From assembly GCA_025200525.1 (NCBI GenBank), contig CM045768.1, positions 50,910,925 to 50,974,924 on the forward strand: 64,000 nucleotides of DNA, written 5' to 3'. Numbering within the stretch: the first letter of the stretch is position 1; every line of letters begins with the position of its first letter. The notes under the pieces are model-generated. The model searched no databases and had not been told where the DNA came from. It was given only the letters and a program-made list of their open reading frames with translations. Position numbers and translations under genes: made by a program. Shown one piece after another: positions 1 through 11,718 of the stretch. Origin of the DNA: Camellia lanceoleosa. Its lineage: Eukaryota > Streptophyta > Magnoliopsida > Ericales > Theaceae.

Positions 1-962
1 TAACGTAATATTTTTCATATATGATCTTTTAAACGGACTCTAAAAGTTGAGCGATTCAAATTTTAAAGGTAAGATTGAGATAGAGCGCATTGAGGATCCC
101 TTATCACATATAAGTAATATTAAATAATAAAAAAAAAGAACATATAAATTAAGGAGTTTATTAAGATTATAACTCAGAAATGCTCCTCACGTGCGATCCC
201 ACATTGAGAATGTAGACTTGGTATTAAAAATTATATATATATATATGAGTCGATTACTAGAATTGTTTTATATTTTTTGTTTAATTTATTTTTAAAAAAT
301 ACATTTTCAAAGTTGTTGTTTTTTGTCTTTATTTTCTACATGATGATGTTTTTAAAATTGCATACGCATTATGGGAAACAGAAGAACAAGTAAAATAATT
401 GTTGTCGTCTTTGAAATAATTTTTAATGAAAAAAAAACTATTGTTTCAGTTGGCCACCTTCCAAATGCAATGCACCAACTGGTTGGTTCTACCACTTTAT
501 TAAAAAAATAAAAATAAAAACAATATGTTATAAAATTAATGAATTGTTTTATATTTTCAGGAATTAAGTACTCTATTGACATTAATCTTATCATTTGTAA
601 TATAGTCAAATATTATTTTGTATCGGGTAGGCATTGAGTAGAGAATTTTAAAAAAAAACGAACAAATGAAAATTCTAAAAATAGAACCAAGCTATTTGCA
701 GTACTTTGATTTTTAATATGAATAAGGCTCGGATTATAATTCAAGTGGTCACGAAAGAATACTTAGATGCTAGAAAAATGGGGCCTGCTTTGCAATCTAA
801 ATTGACTAATACTAACATCCAACTGTTTGACCCCAAAAAATGTTGATTGAGATTGGTTGCTATATGTTGACATGAAGCAAAAAATAAATAAATAAATTTG
901 ACAATTGTGTAATTTGATCCTCTATGTGTTAATTTTTTTATAATTTGGTGGGTGGAGGTGGG
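1..962. other. AT-rich intergenic DNA
   Basis: I see no gene here. The stretch is very AT-rich with homopolymer runs and a short AT microsatellite near 232-246. The open frames are short and lack recognisable motifs. Confidence 0.6.
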
Positions 963-1156
963 TTGAGAAGAGTGGGTGGGGTTAATTTAACATAATAGTG
1001 CGATACAGGTGATTTTTTCACAGTCACATCCACACGGTGCCAGCCTCACCGTTGAAAAGAGTGGTTGGGATTAATTCAACATGACAAGGTGAGGCTAGCA
1101 TCATGTGGATGTGGCTGTGAAAAAAATCACCTATATCACACCATTATGTTGAATTA
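963..1156. repeat. Hairpin (MITE-like) inverted repeat
   Basis: Two arms of about 68 bp (983-1050 and 1088-1156) are imperfect reverse complements, both containing a TGATTTTTT tract and a GGTGAGGCT/AGCCTCACC block. The 37-bp loop (1051-1087) is a near copy in direct orientation of the sequence just before the left arm (963-997). A foldback non-autonomous DNA element is the likeliest explanation. No transposase is present and no clear target duplication was found. Confidence 0.6.
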
Positions 1157-2117
1157 TATGCTATTATAAACATATATATACTTATTATTATATAAATAAA
1201 AACATTATGTAATTTTTAAACTTAAAATTCCCAACACAAATTTTTAAATTTATAAAATATATAAATACACGTATTAGTCATTGATTATTGCATTTCAAAT
1301 GTAAGTAATAATTAATCCATATGATAATAATCATCAAATCATTTCAATTTAAAAAGTAAATCAAATTTTGAATCTATCTATCTATACTATTTATACAATT
1401 ATATAGGTAAAGAAAAATATTTGAGACACCTAATTTATTACTTCTAAAAATCACCCCCTAATGATATGTCTGACAAGTGTTAAATTGTGATTTGTCGAAC
1501 ATTCCATCACGTGGAGTTTAACCTCAATGTTACATCATTAGAGGCCTAACCTAAATTTTGTAGATTTTTGAATTAAAAAAAATACAAAATTACATGTGTC
1601 TTGAACATTGCCCCTTTCATTTTAATTATATTTATTGGATCTTTCATTATTGTAATAATATATATCAAATTCCTTAATTACTGCCTTTCAAATTCAATAA
1701 TTATTCTCCTTTTTTATAAATTTTACATTTTTTTTTTTTGTCGATTCTTTATCAGTATAATAACATTTTAAAAATTTTATTAAATTGCAGTACTTTTGAA
1801 AATGAAAAAAATGAAAAGAAAGATATTTAAATTTTATAAGCTAAAAATCAAAAAAATATTAATATATATTAATATCTCCATACGTTGGGAGCCTATGTTG
1901 TTTGTCCAGTTCAAATAGTTTGGTCCAACAAATATCAAATCTGGATGAGAGTTTTTAACGATAAAATAAGCATTGACCAATTGTACTTTATTATTATATG
2001 CAATTTAAAAATATTTATCATAATTAACCATTTTTTAACAATAACTTTCCAATTTGAAGAAAAAAAAAATTATAAATTTATTTCCTTCTTAATTTTTTTA
2101 ATAAATTTATTATGACT
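1157..2117. other. AT-rich intergenic DNA
   Basis: No gene recognised. Around 1183-1210 a TTATTATATAAATAAAAACATTATG-like stretch resembles the sequences that follow the Helitron-type ends near 5,010 and 5,970, so an old Helitron 5' end is possible but weak. Confidence 0.45.
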
Positions 2118-2444
2118 TACTTAGGTGGTATTTGATAAAATTGAAAATTGAAAAATTAAGTACTAAAAACTTAATGACGAATTTTTTAAGTTAAAAAGTG
2201 GTTCAATAAGAAATTAAGTACTGAACTAAAACAAATACTTTGATATGCACAAGATCAAATTTAAGATTTTTTTATTCAAATAGTATATCTTACAATTTTT
2301 ATATTGTGATTGTGAGTTGGTAGTGATAGAGAAGGCAACGATGGCATTAGATATGGTGCCAATGTCAATAGTGGTAGAAATTAATGGATAATGATTGTGG
2401 TGATGTTGGAAGGGTAATATTGTTTTAAAAAAAATGGAATGGGC

Positions 2445-2708
2445 ACTGTTAGGCTTACTACGGGTCTCATTTCGATGATCCGAACAGTTTAATGTGTAGA
2501 GTTCGTTGAGTACTTTAACCTTACAAAAACTCACGTTGATCAGATATCAATAGCCTCTTGATCAGAACATATTAACAAAAATATATTCTAATCAAGAGGC
2601 TATCGATATCTAATTAATATGATTTTTTGCAAGGATGTAGTACTCAACGAGTTTTACATATTCAACAATTCGAATTATCGAAAGAGGACCCATGATAAGC
2701 CCACAATT
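2445..2708. mobile_element. Foldback MITE nested in copy 1
   Basis: Two arms of about 127 bp (2445-2572 and 2582-2708) are imperfect reverse complements around a short AT loop. Both contain AGCCTCTTGAT/ATCAAGAGGCT and TTCGTTGAGTAC/GTACTCAACGA. The homologous site in copy 2 lacks the segment. A related single arm lies at about 6325-6440. Confidence 0.7.
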
Positions 2709-2954
2709 CAACAATACAATCTAGTGGCGACGATGATGGAATGCTGGTGATGATTTGACAACAGTGACAATAGTTGTACAGGTGAAGAGCTATAGTGGTA
2801 GTAGTAATGGCAATAGCTACTGTGGTGATGATATGGTAGTGGTAGTAAAATGATTGTGGTACTTATGGTTACAATAACATTGGTGATGAATATGGCGGTA
2901 GTAGTAGTGGCCGCAATGGTGATAGTAATGAGTTTATAATGGTGTATGTCGATA

Positions 2955-3243
2955 TATATACATTAGGGGTGTAAGCTCACCCGATGGGTGTGCTATTAAC
3001 TCTGTAAAATATAAATTTTGATTTTGAATTAGAAATATATATAGTGTTTGTTAATTGAGTGGTGAAGGTGTTATTTTTCAAATTCAAGACCTAGGTTCAA
3101 ATCTTGTACGCTTCACTTTATAATTTTTTTTTTTTTTTTTTTGATATAAAAAAATTTACTTAGCAAAAGGAGATAATAGGCTTAAAGAGACTAAAGTGAG
3201 TTGTTCACATATATAGTAGTATAGATAGATATATTTGATTCAA
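2955..3243 (+). mobile_element. SINE-like insertion with 11-bp target duplication
   Basis: The segment is flanked by a perfect direct repeat, GTATGTCGATA, at 2944-2954 and 3244-3254. Copy 2 of the host element has a single related sequence at this position, which supports insertion. Inside are a box B-like GGTTCAAATC (3103-3112), an upstream box A-like TTAATTGAGTGG, and a run of about 20 T (3122-3143). These fit a tRNA-derived SINE, but the T-run is not terminal and the family is not recognised. Confidence 0.5.
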
Positions 3244-3302
3244 GTATGTCGATACTTTATGTTTAATATTTATAAATTCAATTATAATTAAGTAAGTTTA
3301 AT

Positions 3303-4042
3303 AAATAACCAATAAATCATATTTTGTTCTTAAGATTACTAATGAGTCCTATCAAATTTCAATATGGACAACTAAGTCCTATTTGTGATAAAAGATTCCC
3401 AAAAGATTTATTACTTTATAATGTTGCGTCTTATCTTAATTTTACCCTTCCTATTTAATATTAACAACAATTTTATAAATAATTTTAGCATAATTAAAAT
3501 TTAAAATATTAATTGTAAAAATTATTAATCTTATACTTAAAATTTTGTTTATGAAAAATCATTTAATTTGAACAATTAAAAAGAATTTAATTATATAATT
3601 TCTAATAAATTAAAATTATTTATGAATTTTTTTGTTTGTATTTTATTGAAAAAGATAAAATGAAAATAAAATATACTATTATGAACAATTGAATTTTTTT
3701 ACATATAACAATTTATATATATATATTTGTTAATATTGAAATTCAATATAACTCAATAATAATTTTTAAAACAAAATAGAACTTTTCGATAATTTTTTTT
3801 TTTTTGAGATTTATGATTTTTTTAATACAATATCATAATTTTTTCAATTAAAAAATATTATATTATTTAGATTACAAATATTTTCATATTAAATGAGGGG
3901 TAAAATTGAGATAACATCCACCATTATGGATCAATGAATATTTTGAAAATATATGATGAAAAATAGGATTTAGTTGTCTATATCAAAACATTATAGGACT
4001 TCATAGTAATCCTAAGAACAAAATAAGACTTATTGGTTATTT
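3303..4042. mobile_element. MITE with ~75-bp terminal inverted repeats
   Basis: The ends start AAATAACCAATAA and finish as its complement, and inverted similarity continues for about 75-80 bp, including a TTTTGTTCTTA(A/G)GATTACTA block and a GACAACTAA(G/A)TCCTAT block. The interior is AT-rich without coding potential. It interrupts TIR element copy 1. Confidence 0.7.
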
Positions 4043-4167
4043 TCCTTACATTTTAAGAGGCACTTAAGTTTTTAAAGAATATTAATTGTAGTTATCAAAC
4101 GAGTTTAATTGATTATCACTTAATATATTTAGTTTTAAGTGCTAAATTAGATTATTAAATATTATCT

Positions 4168-4797
4168 TAGGTGGTGTTTAATAAAATTGAAAACTGAATA
4201 TTGAAAATTAAGTATTGAAAACTAAATGCTAAATTTTTTAAGTTAAAAAGTTGTTTGATAAAAAATTAAGTGCTGAACTAAAAATAAATTTTTTGATATG
4301 TAAAAAATCAAATTTGAAATTTGTTATTTTTAAATTGTATATTTTCATTTTTATATTGTGATGGTGATAGTAGCGGTAGTGGTAGAGTTGATGGCAGCGG
4401 TGGTTATTGTTGTGGTAGCGGTAGCAATGGTAATGATAGTAAAATGATAGTGGTACTTATGACAACAATAACAGTGGTGATAAAGCTGATAGTGGTAGTG
4501 GTGGTGGCGATGGTGGCATGATGATGGTGGCGGTGGTGGCGGTTGTGGATGGCGGCGGCGGTAATTAATTTATAATATTGTATATTGATACTTATATTTA
4601 GTATTTATAAATTCAGTTATAATTAAATAAGTTTCATATGACTTAATTTTAAATAAAAAAAAAAGGGTTTTAGCCTGTATTTTAAAAGGTACTTAAATTT
4701 TTAAATGATATTAATTATGATTATCAAACGAACTTAATTGATTATCACTTAATACATTCAATTTTAAATGCTGAATCGGGTTATCAAACACTTCCTT
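4168..4797 (+). mobile_element. TIR DNA element, copy 2 (uninterrupted)
   Basis: About 630 bp. The left end GGTGGTGTTTAATAA and the right end, read in reverse complement as GGAAGTGTTTGATAA, are imperfect terminal inverted repeats. The middle (4360-4565) is a GT-rich microsatellite-like tract of GGTGGTAG/GGCGG repeats. Those repeats create a spurious 66-aa open frame that I do not accept as a gene. It directly follows copy 1 in the same orientation. Non-autonomous; possibly hAT-like. Confidence 0.55.
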
Positions 4798-4980
4798 AAT
4801 GTAAGTAATTTTTAAGTATAAAATCTAAAAGAGTAATATTAGATACCTCAAAAAATTATCAAATTTTCTACACAATATTCACATGGATGTGATTTTCTAG
4901 CATTTTTTAACTTAAAACTACATTTTATCTTCCAAAAGCAATCCTAAGAAAAAGTTATTCTTAATAAATATATTTTTTAT

Positions 4981-5008
4981 GCCATGCATAATACGGCTAT
5001 AATGCTAG
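4981..5008 (+). mobile_element. Decayed Helitron-type 3' terminus
   Basis: An imperfect hairpin of the GTGCATAGCAC type (4981-4998) is followed by CTAG at 5005-5008 and then T. This is the arrangement known for plant Helitron 3' ends. Base changes in the stem suggest age. Confidence 0.45.
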
Positions 5009-5968
5009 TTGTTGATAAGTAAAAACGTTGTTTGGTCTTTAAGCGTCAAAATTTCAACTCTATTTTCATATTTTTTTGAATTTAAATTTTATAAAAATAC
5101 ACATGGGCATGGCATATTATCATTGATTCTTCCATTTATTGTTTTATTTGAGTTCTTGATTAATATGGATTTTTTTAATTTATTAATTTATAAACTAATT
5201 GAGGAATCTATTATTAATTCTATATATCTATATTTATATTTTGTATCTATAATTTTAAATTAAAAACAAACAAAAAAAACTTTATATAGAAAATCAAAAA
5301 AGAAATCACAGCCATATCTTTTATCAATATTTCAGCCACATGTAATTTGAAATTTAAAAAAAATTTAAATGTAATTTTAATTATATAATTTGAAATTTTG
5401 AACATATTTACTTCATAATCTTCCTCAAAATTTATATTTTTTTGAAAAATAAAATATGCATGTAATGTAAAACTATTGGCCTATCGAGCTATAGGTAACT
5501 TTACATAAAAAATAAATAAATAAACAATTGATAGAATTTCAAAATAAGAATTTTAACCATATTTAATTTAAAATTTAAAAGAAAAGTCAAAATGAAATTT
5601 TAATTATATATAATTTGAAAACATTTAAACACAAAGATCTAAATGAATTTTTTTTTTTCTAAATATCATAATTTATAAAAACAATAAAATTCAAGAACAC
5701 GTGTCTATGAAATGGAAACATAGAAATTTTAAATATAAAATTTAAATTAATAATTAATACATATTTTTAGAAATTGACACATCACTTCTCCTAATGAAAT
5801 TCTAGGCTAAAAACATAACACATGGGCTACCCCCATCTAAATGCAAACAATTTATTCACATAATTTTAACTATTTTTTTCTTATAAATTTTAAAAATTTT
5901 ACTTTAATTTTTAATATAAAATTTTGATAATTTGTTTGAGCTCGTGCATAGCACGAGTTTTATGCTAG
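5009..5968 (+). mobile_element. Candidate non-autonomous Helitron
   Basis: The right end has a perfect 7-bp stem, CTCGTGC/GCACGAG (5941-5957), followed by TTTTATG and CTAG (5965-5968), a typical Helitron 3' end. The left boundary is placed just after the previous CTAG because the sequence there (AAGTAAAAACG) resembles what follows the CTAG at 5968 (AAGCAAAAACA). No helicase is encoded. The left boundary is inferred. Confidence 0.45.
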
Positions 5969-7046
5969 TAGTACTATTATATAAGCAAAAACATCATGGA
6001 TTCTTTGAGTCTCAAGGTTCTAATTCATTTTTTTTTTTTAATGAATTTTGACTTTTTAATAGGAAATATACATTTGTACTCATACTATTAATTCTTTTTA
6101 ATTTGTTAGTATTTTCTTCAAATTTCATTAAATACTCTAATAATCCACATGGTAAGTTTTCAAAAAAAGAAACGAAGTAAAGAATTTTCAAATCTCTTAT
6201 TTCCCCTTCCAAAAATACAGCTACAAAAAAAGAAAACAAAATTAAACAAGGAAATACATTAACAAATACAGCAACCAATGATATGAAACCATTAAGGTTA
6301 AACAATAATTACAAATGCCATTTGATGAATAAGTTATTGATATCTGATTAATTTAATTTTTTACAGGTACATTTTTCTATATTTTCTAAAATTGAACAAT
6401 TTAAATTATCAAAATAAGATCAAAAATAAATCTTACGGGCCACACAACAATTACCGATGTGCTTCACACACAGCAATGACACTGCATCCCCACACACATA
6501 CACACACAAAACTAAAAAAAAACTAGCAGTCATGTACCTCCCTACATGATTATAAATAAGTATCTTCCAATCATATATTATCTGCACCTTTCACAGTCGA
6601 GTTTGGTTTCAACCATTTCAATCTTTTTCCCAAAACTACTAAAGGTTAGTCAAATTTTTATCTCTTCATACTGTAAATTTGTTTATCAATATATATTATG
6701 CTAATTTTGTCAATTACTCAATTGTATGTAATTATGTTTTGGTAGCCCCTTCTTCATATATATATTTTTGTATGTGTGTTGCCCGTCTGCATTGTCATTT
6801 TTTTTTTTTTTTCTGTGTATATTATGATGTTTTGACATGCAAAAATGTTAAGCTTCTTGAAAGAAATATCAAAAAAAAGTTTTTGGAAACCGTTAGAAAT
6901 AATCTAGTATGATAAATAACAAAACAAAAAAAGAAGCTAAGTCCTTTTGAGTTTTAAAAATTCACAAAATAATCCTAAGTTTTTTAAAATAGTTTTATAG
7001 TTTAATTTTAAGTTTTAAGTTAAGATTTACGTTAAGGAAAATGTTA
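5969..7046. other. Intergenic DNA with half hairpin repeat and possible promoter-like patch
   Basis: A single arm related to the foldback MITE at 2445-2708 lies at about 6325-6440. A CA-rich patch, a TATAAATA (6551-6558) and a pyrimidine-rich stretch follow at 6480-6650 and look like a gene leader, but no convincing coding exon follows. No gene is called. Confidence 0.4.
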
Positions 7047-7606
7047 TATACCAAATAATCTACTAAATTTTTTATCAAAAACCTGAGGTTTTTGGTAACA
7101 TCACTCTTAAGTTTTAAGTTAAAAAATTTAGCAGATTATTTGGGATTCCTAATATCACTCTTAAATTAGTTCTTGTAAATCCTGTGGAGACCTTTAGACT
7201 TACTATGTTTTAATTTTGAAGTGTTAGCTTGCAAATAATATTAATTTAGTTTAATACTTTATGATTGGTAGGTTAAAACTTAGCGCATTACCAAAAATTA
7301 ATCTAGCGCAGAAAATCTCCATGATCATATTCCTAAAAAGTTTTCTTAAAATGTAGCATTGCTCTTTAACGTGTGGGTCCTAAGGAAAAATAGATATTAA
7401 CAAGGAAAAACAATATTACTAAGATACTTTTAATTTTTACTGTCATATTTCTTTTGAGAATTTTTATTATAAACTTTTTGTCCGATAATTTTTATAGATA
7501 TACAATATCTTCATTTTAAAAAAAATTATTCGTAATGACTTTCTTTATTCTCATGTAAATATATATATACAAGTGTGTACATGGAGTCCTTTTTTGGTAT
7601 TAGTGA

Positions 7607-7860
7607 TTGATTTTTTTTTTTTGGGTGTGTGTGTGGCTATAACTATAGATATGGAAGGGACCCAAAAAAAAAAAAAAAAAAATCTCAAATAGATTAAATT
7701 GAGAACATTCATTTTAATCTGTAATTGAAGCAAAATAGATATTCTTTTTTTTTTTTTTTTTGGATATAACTATATATATGAAAAAAAAAAAAAAAAAAAA
7801 AATCTCAATAGAATAAATTGAGAGCATTCATTTTTAATCTGTAACCGAAGCAAAAGAACC
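7607..7860 (+). repeat. Tandem duplication bracketed by poly(T)/poly(A)
   Basis: Two units (about 7607-7740 and 7741-7860) each read T-run, a (G)GATATAACTATA-like core, A-run, then AATCTCAA...AAATTGAGA...CATTC...AATCTGTAA. The T- and A-runs of each unit can pair to form a long hairpin. No coding sequence. The run lengths differ between units. Confidence 0.65.
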
Positions 7861-8311
7861 ACATAATATGATTAGACATTGTTGTTATTAAAATATTATT
7901 TTTTGCTTGAAAAATGTTGTACACTAATCAAAATTTTGGGATAATTTTTCTTAACAAATAATTACAAATATAGAGATTATTTACATTCGCATAAACATAA
8001 TCTAATTATATTGAAGTCCAATAATCACCCTACTAAAGAGTCTCATGATGGAGGTGAAATTATCAACACAATAAAGAGCACAATAATGAAGTCAGTTAAA
8101 AAAACTCCATAAGGAAAAAAATTATTAATCTTTGCATGTGGTAAAAATTTAATAAATTTATAATTCAATCAAACAAAATATCTAATTTTTTTCTTAATTT
8201 AATTTACATAGTAAAAAATAAATTCTATTTTTATATATTTCACATAACTTAAACCTTAAAATATAACTAAATGTAACATGCACATAAACCTTTTGAGTCA
8301 TTTATGTCATA

Positions 8312-8539
8312 CAGGCTTCGTTTGACAAATGACTTTTTATAATTAAAAAATTGTTAAAAAAATCAAAAAACTAAAAATTCATACCAAAAAGTCAAATATT
8401 CTATTTTCTCTCTACTTTTTACACATCTTTTTGTAAAAAGCTAAAAAGTCATCCCAAACATATTAGTTTTTTTTTACATCACATTTTAGCCAAAAAGTTA
8501 AAAAGTTACTAAAAAAAGTCTGTTCCTAAACGAGGCCTA
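8312..8539. mobile_element. hAT-like MITE
   Basis: Terminal inverted repeats CAGGCTTCGTTT (8312-8323) and AAACGAGGCCTA (8528-8539) enclose about 200 bp of AT-rich DNA containing AAAAAGTCA-type inverted repeats. The ends resemble others in this window (56494-56631). No clear 8-bp target duplication was found. Confidence 0.5.
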
Positions 8540-8713
8540 AAATTAGATTTAAAATAAATAAATCGCTTAGAAGACAATTATTCAAATTCAAAATTTTTGC
8601 CTTAATTTTTTTTTTTAAATGTAAGAGATCCACACTTTTGAATTCATAAATTCATCCACAATAATGTGAAATTTTTTTGGGCATGTCAAATATTTTTTTA
8701 TTTTATTTTAAAC

Positions 8714-8744
8714 AGTATCATGCATAGCACAGGTTGGCCGCTAG
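8714..8744 (+). mobile_element. Decayed Helitron-type 3' terminus
   Basis: CATGCATAGCACAGG (a mutated GTGCATAGCAC hairpin) is followed by CTAG at 8741-8744 and T. It matches the other Helitron 3' ends in the window apart from stem mismatches. The corresponding 5' end was not located. Confidence 0.45.
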
Positions 8745-8860
8745 TATTTTAATTACAAAAGTTAAACACAATATAAAATATATATAAACGGATGAAATTT
8801 TATAAAATTTATTAGCGAAACTAATTTCTAGATTTTTTTTTAATCTATTCATGTACATTT

Positions 8861-9126
8861 TTTTAAGCTTGTTTGGTGCATCTTTTCTCAATTAAAAAAT
8901 TAATATCAGAAAACCAAAGTAAAAAAAAATATTCATTTATTAATTTCTACATATTTATTTTTTTCAATTTCTTTAAATTATGTTTGGGTCATAAAATAAG
9001 ATAGATATTTAAAAAGATAAAGAAAAATGTGAGTAAAAGTTAACTTATCTCCCATTCACATTTACTCGTCTTTTTTTCTTCCCTCTTAAATTTTTGCCGA
9101 AATCAATTATCTAAACACAACCTTAA
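8861..9126. mobile_element. MITE with inverted termini
   Basis: Ends TTAAGCTTGTTTGGTG and its imperfect complement CTAAACACAACCTTAA enclose about 234 bp of AT-rich sequence without coding potential. A TTA target duplication would fit a PIF/Harbinger (Tourist-like) MITE. The superfamily is inferred. Confidence 0.45.
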
Positions 9127-9359
9127 ATTTTTGTGAGTGATTTGTGGTCCCGCTGCGTGTTCAAAATCTTTATTTTTTTTTAACATCATAAACTATAAAT
9201 AACAACTACATCAATCATACCCATGGATCCTCCATAATAATTTTTCGTAGAGAGACAAGTTATATGATTGGGATTTAATGTTAAAAATATTAAAATACTT
9301 TATCATATTCAAATCTTAGACAAACAACACATCAAAAATTAATTTAAAAGATTCATACT

Positions 9360-10018
9360 AAGACCTCATTTGGAAACAAATTATTTTAATAACTTTTTAA
9401 TTTTTTTTGTTAAAATATGAAATAAAAAAATTAGTATATTTAAAATAACTTTTTGATTTTTTATGAAAAGATGTGTAAAAAAATAAAGAGAGTGGAAAAT
9501 CTTTAGTTTTTTGTATAATTTGTTAACTTTTTGATTTTTTTAATGACTTTTTGACTTTTAAACTAAAAAATAATCAGTATGTTTGGTTTCAATTTTTTGA
9601 AAATTGAGTTTTTTTTTTAATTTTTTTGTTTTTTTTATTTTTAGTAAATATTTTTAAAATTTTAAGCAATTTTTTTATTCTTTTAGATGCACCTTACTTA
9701 GATATATCTAAATAGTAAAATATTTATAAAAAAATATTTTAAAAATTAATAAATACATAAAAATACTAAGAATATACTAAATTTTTATATTTTTCGTATT
9801 TAATGAATTTTTTAAAGAATTATTTCACAAATATTATACTTTTTAAGTGTATTTATGTTAGGTATGTCTAAAATTTTTAAAAATATTTAAAATATTAAAA
9901 AAATTCAATAAAAACAAACAAAAAAATATATATATAAAAAATAAAAAATAAAAATTTTCTAAAAAATAAATTCTAAAAATTAAAATAAAACAGAGTGAGT
10001 GTCTCTAAACGAGGCCTA
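9360..10018. mobile_element. Possible composite hAT-like element
   Basis: The left end AAGACCTCATTT and right end AAACGAGGCCT are imperfect inverted repeats of the type seen at 8312-8539. The interior is repetitive A/T with several internal inverted repeats and may hold more than one element. Confidence 0.3.
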
Positions 10019-10494
10019 AGTTGCAGCAGCAAATTTGTTTTCCACTAAAGGAAAGATTCCTTTGGGTTTGTTTAGTCAGAATCCGAGCCTCTGAGTGGAG
10101 GCCACGTCGATAAGCGTGTTCATCAACTCATGTGCGCGCGTGCATGTACGCTATCACGGGCACCACAATGTCCTTGTCAAAATTTTCAATTATTTATTTA
10201 TTGCTCAACAATACCACTGTACTGCATATTCTCTCTCAACCAATATGTTAAAAAAAATTAAATTAAATTAAATTTAAATTTTAAAAATGTTGGATATTAT
10301 CAATCAAGTCCTATCATATCGGCACAAAGTTCGTCTAGGCTTTAGGATTGCATTGTTGATCCATCAAATTGCGCTGAATAGTATTTTAGGCCCATTTATA
10401 ATTGTGAACAGGTTTCAAAAGAAAGTAGCCCAACCAAGCCCAGTTTATTTACCTGCTATTGACCTTTGAATTTATTGGAATGTGCCGCTGGTGG
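10019..10494. other. Intergenic DNA, no gene
   Basis: This stretch is less AT-rich than its surroundings (for example 10080-10170). It contains a 60-codon open frame near 10287-10469 with no recognisable family or conserved motif. I do not call a gene. Confidence 0.5.
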
Positions 10495-11718
10495 TAGGGT
10501 TACAAATACACACCAGGTTTGTAGGGCTGAGCAAGTAATTCGTGAAATTTATAATTTGATTCAATTTAGTCTAATTCGATAGGTTTGGATTAGTTTTTTG
10601 AATTCGTAGTTCGGTTCCAGATTGAAGAATTAAAAATCCGTAGTGTACGGATTGATTCCAGATTGAACTCCATGGTTCGGGATTGGAACCGATCCGAACC
10701 GTATACAAATAGTCTATATTTTTATTATACATCCTCCCCCATAGTATCTTCTCTTAATTCTATATAAAATCTAAACTTAAACTTAAAACCATATAATATC
10801 TTCTTTTATTACTTTTGTTTGTTGGTTTTTAGTTTTAATTTGTAATAGTTTAAATACTTATAGTGAAATTAGTTTTCTTATGATTGTTTAAATTTTAGAA
10901 CAGTATGTCGCTATTATAGAAAAATATGCTGCTATTGTGAACTAATATAGCGCTATGTTTATATTTTTATAAAATTAAAGTGTTATATATATTTTTTTAT
11001 TATTTAATTATGTGAATCCGTGGTCCTAAACCGATCAAATCCATATTTAAATGGATTGGTTCGGATTGATTCCATGATTTAAACGGATTGGATTGGTTCC
11101 AATTTTTTAGGAACCGTAGATAATGAATTGGTCCTGATTTTATCCCAATCCGATCCAATCCGGACCATGCTCACTCATAAAGGTTTGAACTCGATTTGGT
11201 AAGAATTCCATCGAATTCAATTCGTTGAATTTTTTTTGAACTTGAGCTTGTTAAAATTTTGATAAACAAGTACAAATATACTAAAGTTTAGCTTGTTAAT
11301 TGGCTTGTTTAACATTTATTATTTATATATTAAATAATGTAAAAATATGTATAAAAAACAAGATAAATATATTATTTATATATTTAAAAAATGTAAATGC
11401 AAATAATAGCTAATTATAGATAATACATTTATCTAATAGAGGTGATAGATATTATGTTTATATATATATATATATTATAATTAAAATTTTAATTTTAATT
11501 TTAGTCTCATACGCAAGTATGAATTTATAATTTTTTTGACTCATTAAGGCTCGTGAATAGGCTCAAACTCGAGTTAAACCTAAGCCAACTCAACTTGACT
11601 CCAACTTAGTTCATTAAATTTTTATTGAGTTTGAATTTGAGCTCGAACTCGTTAAAATCTTAATAAATAAACTCAAACATACTAAATTTCAAATCGGTTC
11701 GACTTGTTTGTAGTCCTA
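10495..11718. mobile_element. Outer hAT-like element carrying an insertion
   Basis: The left end TAGGGTTACAAATACACACC and the right end, read in reverse complement as TAGGACTACAAACAAGTCG, are imperfect terminal inverted repeats. Continuing inward, both ends have a (G)AACTCGA/GAACCGATTTG-like stretch once the insertion at 10522-11179 is removed. The interior right part has many GAGCTCGAACTCG-like words. The flanking 8-bp duplication is poor, so the boundaries are tentative. Confidence 0.45.
10522..11179. mobile_element. hAT-like element nested in another hAT-like element
   Basis: About 658 bp with ends TAGGGCTGAGCA and TGCTCACTCATA. It is flanked by 8-bp direct repeats matching at seven positions (CAGGTTTG at 10514-10521, AAGGTTTG at 11180-11187), the target-duplication size of hAT elements. 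The interior has repeated GGATTGGTTC/GAACCGAT words and no coding potential. It lies just inside the left end of the outer element. Confidence 0.7.

Larger units (their letters stand above)
2118..4165 (+). mobile_element. TIR DNA element, copy 1, interrupted by three insertions
   Basis: Its left part (2118-2440) and right part (about 4043-4165) are collinear with the intact copy at 4168-4797. Both begin with a GGTGGT(A/G)TTT(G/A)ATAAAATTG block, carry GGTGGTAGTAGTGG-like purine/GT-rich repeats in the middle, and end with a TTTAATTGATTATCACTTAAT block. Comparison with copy 2 shows three extra segments here: a hairpin element (2445-2708), a SINE-like insert (2955-3243) and a MITE (3303-4042). 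No transposase is encoded. The terminal inverted repeats suggest a hAT-like element, but the superfamily is inferred. Confidence 0.55.

Noticed and set aside
4321..4521. 66-codon open frame with Gly/Ser then Val runs
   Set aside because: Product of GGT/GTG microsatellite-like DNA inside a TIR element.
6551..6960. TATA-like box and leader suggesting a small gene
   Set aside because: No coding exon or folded precursor follows; the 77-codon frame at 6679-6912 is low-complexity.
10287..10469. 60-codon plus-strand open frame
   Set aside because: No motif or family recognised, and no supporting gene structure.
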